In this document: one piece after another, positions 7,382 to 12,463 of the stretch
How the letters are laid out: the number at the start of each line of letters is the position of its first letter
How positions within the stretch are numbered: position 1 is the stretch's first letter
Origin: an uncultured Actinomycetes bacterium
GTDB lineage: Bacteria > Actinomycetota > Actinomycetes > Nanopelagicales > Nanopelagicaceae
Assembly: GCA_903832395.1 (NCBI GenBank)
Contig: CAILBF010000082.1
Location: 1-12,463, forward strand
Reading direction: 5' to 3'
DNA: 12,463 bases
Position numbers and translations under genes: made by a program
Notes under the pieces: generated by a model
What the model saw: only the letters and a program-made list of their open reading frames with translations
The model's database searches: none
Told to the model about the DNA's origin: nothing

Positions 7382-8384
7382 GATTCTCACCGCCCTTATG
7401 AAATCCAGAGTTTTCATATGGCTTAATTAAGTGACATGCGGCTTGTGAGCCCGACAAAGTTGTAACAAGTTTTGGTGCTTCACTCGAACAGGTTGCTAAT
7501 GACTCTTTGCAGCGTGGATTAAATGCACAACCTGAGGGCAGGTTCGCTAGGTCGGGCGGCTCGCCGACGCTCTTAAACTTTTCACCTTTTTGACCTGAAA
7601 TATTTGGGACGGCGCTTACCAGCGCACGGGTGTATGGATGCTGTGGATTTGTTAGAACTTCATCACTGTTTCCATACTCGACGATCTTGCCGGCATACAT
7701 GATTGCGACATTCTTAGATATGTATCGCAGGGTCGATAAGTCATGCGAGATGAATATATAACTTATGCCAGTTTGCACTTGAATATCCTGCAGCAGATTC
7801 AGAATTTGCGCTCTAACCGAAACATCGAGAGCTGCCACGGCCTCATCACAAATAATAAGATCTGGCTTTGTTGCTAGCGCCCGCGCTATCGCTACCCGTT
7901 GACGTTGTCCGCCCGACAACTCCTTCGGAAATCTAGTTGCCAACGAGGCGGGAAGCTTTACCGTTTCGAGTAGGGCGCGAACTTCATCTTTTATTTCTGA
8001 CTTTGGTAGGTTGCGAATCTGCAAGCCTTCGGCGATTGACTCGGCAATAGTGAAGCGTGGATCTAGAGAATCGTAGGGATCCTGAAAAACCATTTGCAGC
8101 TTCTTTCGGATTGGCCGCAGAGCTGAATTACTGAAATTTGAAATTGTGTTACCGCGTACCGAGATACTTCCAGAGTTAGGTTTATTTATACCAATAAGTG
8201 CTCGGGCTAGCGTGCTCTTTCCAGAACCAGATTCACCAGCTATACCTAAGGTTTCCCCTTCAAAGATTTCAAAAGTTACGCCATCAACTGCCTTAACGGG
8301 TTGAGATGCGAATAAGCCGCCTTTGCCTTTGAAGTGAACCGTTAAGTCAGCCACGGAAAGTAGTGAGTTAGATTGAGCGCTCAT
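7374..8384 (-). CDS. Dpp/Opp-type ABC importer ATPase, DppF-like
   Basis: This cytoplasmic ATPase subunit drives the importer as a heterodimer with the DppD-like protein. With ATG 8384 (336 residues) the motifs are Walker A GESGSGKS (50-57), Q-loop FQDPYDSLDP (100-109), signature LSGGQRQR (156-163), Walker B IICDE (177-181) with D-loop ALD, and the H-loop in FISHD (211-215). The position after the Walker B Glu is Ala rather than the more common Pro. The C-terminal oligopeptide-transporter domain carries Cys286, Cys292, Cys299 and Cys317, the spacing linked to a [4Fe-4S] cluster in DppD-type proteins. ATG 8384 overlaps the upstream stop by ATGA. A TTG at 8414 would lengthen it by ten residues and is less likely. 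Confidence 0.95.
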   Translation of the reverse strand: MSAQSNSLLSVADLTVHFKGKGGLFASQPVKAVDGVTFEIFEGETLGIAGESGSGKSTLARALIGINKPNSGSISVRGNTISNFSNSALRPIRKKLQMVFQDPYDSLDPRFTIAESIAEGLQIRNLPKSEIKDEVRALLETVKLPASLATRFPKELSGGQRQRVAIARALATKPDLIICDEAVAALDVSVRAQILNLLQDIQVQTGISYIFISHDLSTLRYISKNVAIMYAGKIVEYGNSDEVLTNPQHPYTRALVSAVPNISGQKGEKFKSVGEPPDLANLPSGCAFNPRCKESLATCSSEAPKLVTTLSGSQAACHLIKPYENSGFHKGGENHA

Positions 8385-9385
8385 GAAGAAACTCGCGGTA
8401 TCGGATTGTGACAAGCATAATTCTGGGAACTATCGTGATTGGAGCTCAAGGTTGGCGATTGCGTTATACAAAGTTCAGTTGTCCGATTACATCTTGGCGC
8501 AAAAGAACATCCAGAAAATATCCGTCCCGCAATCGGCGGACTTCCGGGAATAGTTTGCAGCCGTTCGCGTCCAGTGTCATAAAGATCAGGAACAGATGCA
8601 ATAAGAGCCTGGGTATAAGGATGCTTGGGATGATTCACAATATCGTCTACTAATCCAGATTCAACGATGCGGCCGTTATACATAACAATTATTCGACTGC
8701 AAAAATTTGCAACAACAGCAAGATCATGACTAATCAACAAAACCGCCATCTTGTCTTCGCGCGAGATGGATTCCATCAAATCTAATACTTGCGATTGAAT
8801 TGTGACATCGAGGGATGTCGTTGGTTCATCAGCAATCAACAATTTAGGTTTACAACTTATTGCAATCGCTATTGCAACACGTTGACGCATTCCGCCGGAA
8901 AGGGAGTTTGGATATTGCTTCATGGTGCGTTCAGGATTTGGCAAGCCAACGGATTTTAGTAACGAAATACTCTCGCGCTCGGCATCATTCTTACTTAAAC
9001 CTTTATGGTAAGTAAGCATCTCCATTATTTGTAAGCCAATTTTTACCAATGGATTTAGACTTGTCAGTGGATCCTGCGAAACAATCGCAATCTCAGAGCC
9101 ACGCCAATTTTTCTTTCCAGTAAAAGTCTCGGTGTTTCGACCTTGAATTGCGATTGACCCAGATGTCATAACACCCGGTTTCGGAATCAATTTCATAATT
9201 GCTCGAGCAGTAAGTGATTTTCCAGAACCAGATTCACCGACCAGCCCGACCCGTTCAGCCGGAGCAATGGAGAAAGAGATGGAATGGACAACTTCGTCCA
9301 TCCCACCTCTCGTTGGGAAACCTACTGACACTGAAGCAACATCCACAACAGGATCACTGCTGTTTACGTCCACTTCGAGGTTCAC
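8381..9385 (-). CDS. Dpp/Opp-type ABC importer ATPase, DppD-like
   Basis: This is the first ATPase of the importer, paired with the DppF-like protein. In its 334 residues: Walker A GESGSGKS (50-57), Q-loop SQDPLTSLNP (103-112), signature LSGGMRQR (162-169), Walker B LLIADEPTTSLD (182-193), H-loop LLISHD (216-221) and the NHPKHPYTQAL segment (251-261) typical of the family. The C-terminal domain has Cys293, Cys299, Cys306 and Cys325, a likely [4Fe-4S] site by analogy with characterised DppD. GTG at 9385 is chosen because AAGGAG sits four bases before it and the gene begins 53 bases after the binding protein. The order here (binding protein, D, F, C, B) puts ATPases ahead of permeases, the reverse of the common arrangement. 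Confidence 0.95.
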   Translation of the reverse strand: MNLEVDVNSSDPVVDVASVSVGFPTRGGMDEVVHSISFSIAPAERVGLVGESGSGKSLTARAIMKLIPKPGVMTSGSIAIQGRNTETFTGKKNWRGSEIAIVSQDPLTSLNPLVKIGLQIMEMLTYHKGLSKNDAERESISLLKSVGLPNPERTMKQYPNSLSGGMRQRVAIAIAISCKPKLLIADEPTTSLDVTIQSQVLDLMESISREDKMAVLLISHDLAVVANFCSRIIVMYNGRIVESGLVDDIVNHPKHPYTQALIASVPDLYDTGRERLQTIPGSPPIAGRIFSGCSFAPRCNRTTELCITQSPTLSSNHDSSQNYACHNPIPRVSS

Positions 9386-9389
9386 TTAT

Positions 9390-9395
9390 CTCCTT
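9390..9395 (-). promoter_or_regulatory. Ribosome binding site fixing the GTG start of the DppD-like gene
   Basis: AAGGAG lies four bases before GTG 9385. The next in-frame GTG is four codons further in and would be poorly spaced. The 53-base gap after the binding-protein gene shows no hairpin, so read-through into the ATPase genes is expected. Confidence 0.75.
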
Positions 9396-9438
9396 TTATC
9401 CTTTGTTCTTCACTAATACAAGAAATACAAACCACTAA

Positions 9439-11043
9439 TTAACTCTTGAGAGAGTAATTACTGATCATGTATCCCCAGATTGGGTTCTCAACAAAGTTTC
9501 CTACATTACTTCCATACACAGTTGTGTTCTTGCCGAAGTAAAGAGGTATTACAGGATTATCCGCTTGCATTAGCTTCGCAGCTGATTCGTAATAAGACTG
9601 AACCTTGGTTGGGTTTGCCAATCCTTGGTTCACCAAATCATCGAACTTTTTATTGCAGTAGAACGGATAGTTTTGACCACCCGGAATCGCAGATGCGCAA
9701 CCGAGTAGTGCCTGGAAGAAGTCACTACCATCTGGATAATCAGCAATCCAGAAAGTAAGTGTCATTGGAGTCTTATTTGGAGTTGCTGCTACTGTGAAGA
9801 ATGTGCTCATTTGCACTGCCTTCACATTAATCTTGATTCCGATAGCAGCAAGTTGTTGTTGAATTACAGCATCAAGGTTTGTCCAAGGCTGTGTATTCCA
9901 ACTGTAGAGATCAGTACTGAATCCCTTTGGATAGCCAGCCTTAGCAAGTAGAGCCTTGGCGCGAGAAACGTTCAAAGGATTAACCATGCTCTTTGAGACA
10001 TAACCTGTAACCCCTGGTGGAATGAAACCAGTTGCCGGATCTCCCTGACCATTTACCGCACGTAGCAATCCAGCGCGATCGATAGCGTAGGAAACTGCTT
10101 GACGTACAAGTGGGTTATCGAATGGCTTCATTTTGACATTGAGTGTTAAGAAGTAAGTTGAAAGTCCAACGCGGTGGCTTATCTGACTCTTCAATTTAGG
10201 ATCATTGATAACTGAAAGGAAGCTTGAGTTAGGCAACTTGTCGCCCATCAAATCCAATTCACCCTTTTGTAGTTGTAGCAATTGAACTTCAGGTGTTACA
10301 CCTAAAGCTTCATTTACGCCATCCAAAAGTGGGTGTCCTGGATTCCAATAGTTAGCGTTCTTGGTCAATACGATTGATTGGCCAGGAGTGAAGCTGACAA
10401 ACTTAAATGGACCAGAGCCCAGTGGAGATTTAGCTTGATCGGCTCCAGTTCCTGAAGGAATGATTGAAGCGTGTGGCATTGCCATTACATAAACGAATGC
10501 TGAGTTAGGTGCCGTGAGTGTCAAGGTCAGTTGAGTTGGAGATTTCACAGTTATTCCAGAAACCGTTCCAACTGGATTCTTTGAATACTCTTGACAGCCT
10601 TTCACTGCATTCCAGAAGCTAACGACCGGTGATTTCGTCGCCGGGTCGCAAATTCTCGAGAATGTGTAGGCAACATCGTCAGCAGTTACGGCTTTGCCGT
10701 CTGCAAATTTCATGCCAGCTCGAATATTTATTGTGTAAGTCAACTTATCCGCAGAAAGCGTTGGCAGAGTTGCGGCGGCCTGAGGGACCAAAGTTGTTCC
10801 ACTTGGCGTGTAGTCATATAGACGGTTGAAAAGCATTTCCATGTTGTCCCAGCAAGTAGCGTCATAGCAAACCTGAGGGTCAAATGTTGTTGGATCTGAT
10901 GAAAATGCAATCTTTAAGATTCCACCAGAATTGGCTGCGTTAGCAGATCCATCCCCGATAGCGACTGGGACGATTACCAAGGCAGCGCCAAGTCCCATGA
11001 CTAAGGATGATCTGAGTAACTTTGATCGTATCGAAATTTTCAT
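9439..11043 (-). CDS. ABC importer extracellular solute-binding protein, family 5 (DppA/OppA-like)
   Basis: This exported receptor captures the substrate and delivers it to the permeases. The 534 residues open with a Sec signal peptide: basic MKISIRSK, a hydrophobic core at about 13-29, and a probable cleavage after the Ala of SANA near residue 36. No lipobox Cys is present, so it would be a soluble or wall-associated protein rather than a lipoprotein. Family 5 features follow: GGILKIAFSSDPTTFDP (40-56), the NVKMKPFDNPLVRQAVSYAID block (302-322) and repeated NYW/YP motifs. Six cysteines remain in the mature part (59, 64, 132, 150, 449, 463), allowing disulfides. The start is ATG 11043, six bases after AAGGAG. 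An upstream ATG at 11127 would bury the signal peptide and overlap the promoter, so it is rejected. Family 5 proteins bind peptides, opines, sugars and nickel chelates, so the ligand is open. Confidence 0.95.
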   Translation of the reverse strand: MKISIRSKLLRSSLVMGLGAALVIVPVAIGDGSANAANSGGILKIAFSSDPTTFDPQVCYDATCWDNMEMLFNRLYDYTPSGTTLVPQAAATLPTLSADKLTYTINIRAGMKFADGKAVTADDVAYTFSRICDPATKSPVVSFWNAVKGCQEYSKNPVGTVSGITVKSPTQLTLTLTAPNSAFVYVMAMPHASIIPSGTGADQAKSPLGSGPFKFVSFTPGQSIVLTKNANYWNPGHPLLDGVNEALGVTPEVQLLQLQKGELDLMGDKLPNSSFLSVINDPKLKSQISHRVGLSTYFLTLNVKMKPFDNPLVRQAVSYAIDRAGLLRAVNGQGDPATGFIPPGVTGYVSKSMVNPLNVSRAKALLAKAGYPKGFSTDLYSWNTQPWTNLDAVIQQQLAAIGIKINVKAVQMSTFFTVAATPNKTPMTLTFWIADYPDGSDFFQALLGCASAIPGGQNYPFYCNKKFDDLVNQGLANPTKVQSYYESAAKLMQADNPVIPLYFGKNTTVYGSNVGNFVENPIWGYMISNYSLKS

Positions 11044-11049
11044 TTCTAG

Positions 11050-11055
11050 CTCCTT
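11050..11055 (-). promoter_or_regulatory. Ribosome binding site fixing the binding-protein start
   Basis: AAGGAG, six bases before ATG 11043, is one of the strongest ribosome sites in the window. It places the start directly before a normal signal peptide and rules out the longer reading frame from 11127. Confidence 0.85.
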
Positions 11056-11086
11056 TGTATCTTGTCGACATTCAACAATTAGCGTG

Positions 11087-11115
11087 AATTTAGACCCGTA
11101 TATGGGTGGAGTCAA
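11087..11115 (-). promoter_or_regulatory. Candidate sigma-70-type promoter of the binding-protein/importer operon
   Basis: On the minus strand a -35 box TTGACT (11115-11110, five of six to consensus) and a -10 box TAAATT (11092-11087, four of six, matching TAnnnT) are separated by exactly 17 bases. Transcription would begin near 11080 and leave a leader of about 37 bases with a good ribosome site. It lies in the 115-base gap after the dehydrogenase gene, so the importer and everything downstream can be expressed separately from that gene. Confidence 0.6.
11094..11107. promoter_or_regulatory. 14-bp near-palindrome in the promoter spacer, candidate operator
   Basis: ACCCGTATATGGGT pairs at six of seven positions of its dyad and sits entirely between the -35 and -10 boxes of the importer promoter. 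A protein bound here would block RNA polymerase. The operon's own GntR/FCD regulator is the natural candidate, but no second copy of this exact site was seen to support the assignment. Confidence 0.42.
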
Positions 11116-11158
11116 TAGATTCCGCAAACCCTTTTAGGCGTGGCGTGGTAGCGAAGTG

Positions 11159-12214
11159 TTAGTAGCCCCGCGAAGGCACGTAAAGATTCTTTGGTATTTT
11201 CTTACTTTCGAGCAGGGCTAGGTTCTCAAGGAAGAGATCCACGAGCGCTTTATTCTCTGTTTCAACCGTTGAGGCTGAGTGTGGTGAAATTATGACGTTT
11301 GGCAATTGCCACAACGGGTTGCCTTTTGGAAGCGGCTCCTCAGTAAATACATCAAGGCAGGCTCCTAGCAGCGTGCCATCGCCAAGGGCCTCAATCATGC
11401 ACGCTTCATCAACCACCTGTCCCCTAGATATGTTGATCAAAATGGTTTCAGGTTTCATTACTGCAAAAGATTCCTTGCCGATTAACCCTTCAGTCTCAGT
11501 AGTCAGTGGACAGCAGACCACAATCAGATCAACGGATGGGAGAACTGAAATCAGTTGATCTGCCGTGATTAGTCGATTGATATGTGGATTTTCGGAGCCG
11601 GTTCTAGTCCTTCCTAAACCGACAACATCCATTCCAAGATCGGAAAAGGTCTGGGCCATTTTACGCCCGATGCCACCAAGGCCAACGATCAAGATTCGCT
11701 TCCCGGCTAATTGTCTAGTTGTGTAACGCTGCCAATGCTCATCCTTTTTCCAACGATCGAGAAGTGGAACAGATTTAATAAAGTGGAGCGCTCCCATCAG
11801 AGCGAATTCGGTCAAGGGAATCGCATGAATTCCACCGGCTGTCGTAACTGTTATGTCTTCTAAATCCAAACCAGAACGTTTCATGAAGCTACCGATTCCA
11901 GCACTCGTAGCTTGAATCCACTTAACGTTCGGATTGCGTTTGATCATCTCTGATGGTTTGTACCAATCAAAGTCAAAATATGCATCCACGTTCGAAGTGG
12001 CCGCGAGCCACTTATTCAATTCCTTATCAGTGAGTTCGCGCGCTGGCGCACTGTGATCACACTTGTACCGAGGAGGCGGAAGAATCTCTGGCTCGTAAAC
12101 AATGCTCAAATTTGGGAGGGCTTGGCTTATTACATTAACTAACTCGGGTTCTAAATAAGTCCCAATAGCGATTGAGTTTATCTTCAACTTTGCCCTCTCT
12201 GAATTGAACTCCAT
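11159..12214 (-). CDS. D-isomer specific 2-hydroxyacid dehydrogenase, NAD(P)-dependent
   Basis: It interconverts a 2-oxo acid and its D-2-hydroxy acid. With ATG 12214 the protein has 351 residues. The Rossmann motif VGLGGIGRKMA lies at about 177-187 and the catalytic triad is complete: Arg264 in NISRG, Glu293 in TEEPLP and His312 in ISPHSAS. The N-terminal half is the variable substrate-binding domain (IQATSAGIGS near 100-109, TTAGGIHAIPLTEFAL near 124-139). The start is uncertain. ATG 12214 has AGGAG only two bases away. TTG 12187 has a purine-rich upstream stretch and would remove nine residues. TTG 12283 would add 23 poor-looking residues. It is the first gene of the minus-strand array and could use a 2-oxo acid made by the aminotransferase, or feed one to it. 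Confidence 0.9.
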   Translation of the reverse strand: MEFNSERAKLKINSIAIGTYLEPELVNVISQALPNLSIVYEPEILPPPRYKCDHSAPARELTDKELNKWLAATSNVDAYFDFDWYKPSEMIKRNPNVKWIQATSAGIGSFMKRSGLDLEDITVTTAGGIHAIPLTEFALMGALHFIKSVPLLDRWKKDEHWQRYTTRQLAGKRILIVGLGGIGRKMAQTFSDLGMDVVGLGRTRTGSENPHINRLITADQLISVLPSVDLIVVCCPLTTETEGLIGKESFAVMKPETILINISRGQVVDEACMIEALGDGTLLGACLDVFTEEPLPKGNPLWQLPNVIISPHSASTVETENKALVDLFLENLALLESKKIPKNLYVPSRGY

Positions 12215-12240
12215 AACTCCTGCGAGCCATTGCTTGCAGG

Positions 12241-12270
12241 ACTCTACCCGCAAGCTTACGGACAAGTAAA
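12241..12270 (-). promoter_or_regulatory. Weak candidate promoter of the dehydrogenase gene with a near-palindromic spacer
   Basis: On the minus strand TTTACT (12270-12265) and TAGAGT (12246-12241) are 18 bases apart, each four of six to consensus. The start would be near 12234, about 20 bases before ATG 12214. The spacer holds CCGCAAGCTTACGG (12248-12261), a dyad with six of seven pairs. This placement, like that of the site upstream of the binding protein, is suggestive, but the two sequences share only CCGTA. Confidence 0.3.
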
Positions 12271-12274
12271 CATT

Positions 12275-12284
12275 ATTGATCAAT
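12275..12284. promoter_or_regulatory. Perfect 10-bp palindrome between divergent genes
   Basis: ATTGATCAAT lies in the gap between the minus-strand dehydrogenase and the plus-strand hydrolase, and AGTTAACT (12291-12298) is a second short palindrome nearby. Either could be a regulator site for one or both promoters. Ten-base palindromes occur by chance, so this is weak. Confidence 0.25.
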
Positions 12285-12300
12285 CAGATTAGTTAACTCC

Positions 12301-12329
12301 TTTACTAACATCCCCCAACCCCTTAAAAT
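12301..12329 (+). promoter_or_regulatory. Candidate promoter for a leaderless mRNA of the hydrolase gene
   Basis: A -35 box TTTACT (12301-12306, four of six) and a -10 box TAAAAT (12324-12329, five of six) are 17 bases apart. Only six bases (CGAATC) separate the -10 box from ATG 12336, so transcription would start at or next to the A of the start codon. No Shine-Dalgarno precedes the ATG, which agrees. Confidence 0.6.
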
Positions 12330-12335
12330 CGAATC

Positions 12336-12463
12336 ATGAGCGATCAAATGAAATGGGAACATGGCAACACCTGGTATCGCGTAATTGGCGATCTCCACAA
12401 TGGGAAGACCCCTGTGCTTGTGCTGCATGGTGGACCTGGTGCCGGACATAACTATGTAATTCC
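12336..12463 (+). CDS. Proline iminopeptidase-type alpha/beta hydrolase, N-terminal fragment
   Basis: Only the first 42 codons are in the window; the gene runs off the right edge. It opens MSDQMKWEHGNTWYRVIGDL and then shows PVLVLHGGPGAGHNYV at residues 26-41. HGGPG is the oxyanion-hole motif of proline iminopeptidases and related S33 serine hydrolases (including tricorn-interacting factor F1 and amino-acid amidases), which release N-terminal residues from small peptides or amides. The catalytic Ser, Asp and His would lie beyond the window. It is divergent from the long minus-strand operon across a gap of roughly 120 bases. If it is an aminopeptidase it could join peptide use with that importer, but separate promoters and orientation leave this open. 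Confidence 0.82.
   Translation, partial: MSDQMKWEHGNTWYRVIGDLHNGKTPVLVLHGGPGAGHNYVI

Noticed and set aside
11044..11127. Longer binding-protein start at 11127
   Set aside because: It would place 28 residues before a textbook signal peptide and run through the promoter; ATG 11043 has AAGGAG at the right distance.
331..12214. Classical opine or nickel uptake operon
   Set aside because: No FAD-dependent opine oxidase subunits, no hydrogenase or urease genes, and no nickel-specific feature in the binding protein were seen.
12215..12283. TTG start at 12283 for the dehydrogenase
   Set aside because: It adds 23 residues with no family-like pattern; its AAGGAG is about 13 bases away, too far to be convincing.
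1..12463. Mobile elements, CRISPR arrays, tRNA or rRNA genes
   Set aside because: No transposase, terminal repeats, spaced direct repeats or cloverleaf-like sequence was noticed; the window is densely filled with protein genes.

Overview
The window reads as part of a low-to-moderate GC bacterial genome. The compact layout, a strict Sec signal peptide on the binding protein, AAGGAG-type ribosome sites beside an apparently leaderless gene, and TAnnnT-type -10 boxes fit a streamlined actinobacterium, for example a freshwater acI/Nanopelagicales-like lineage. That assignment is inference from style; there is no rRNA or marker gene here.

Almost the whole window (about 331-12214) is one co-directional array on the minus strand. 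In transcription order it runs: a D-2-hydroxyacid dehydrogenase (12214-11159); a family 5 extracellular solute-binding protein with its own promoter (11043-9439); two Dpp/Opp-type ATPases (9385-8381, 8384-7374); two Dpp/Opp-type permeases (7381-6476, 6479-5541); a Gfo/Idh/MocA oxidoreductase (5528-4398); two tandem, diverged DUF4438 proteins (4368-3493, 3496-2630); a GntR/FCD regulator (2628-1933); a fold-type I PLP aminotransferase (1936-710); and a RidA-family deaminase (693-331). Six of the eleven gene junctions overlap by a few bases or abut, so translation is probably coupled and the proteins made together. A 7-bp hairpin follows the last gene.

Taken together this looks like an uptake-and-breakdown operon for a small, probably amino-group-containing molecule (a peptide-like, amino-acid-conjugate or opine-like compound). 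The ABC importer brings it in. The DUF4438 pair and the Gfo/Idh enzyme presumably act on it. The aminotransferase removes the amino group, with RidA clearing reactive enamine/imine products. The D-2-hydroxyacid dehydrogenase could handle the resulting 2-oxo or 2-hydroxy acid. The GntR/FCD protein is the likely local regulator, and a 14-bp near-palindrome lies in the spacer of the binding-protein promoter. The substrate cannot be read from the sequence. The least described part is the DUF4438 pair, in which one copy keeps several polar residues that the other has lost.

The edges hold two partial genes: a small membrane-anchored protein on the minus strand (1-210) and, on the plus strand, the first 42 codons of a proline-iminopeptidase-type alpha/beta hydrolase (12336-12463) with a promoter placed for leaderless transcription. 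No tRNA, rRNA, CRISPR array, insertion sequence or origin was seen. No gene-free stretch exceeds about 120 bases.
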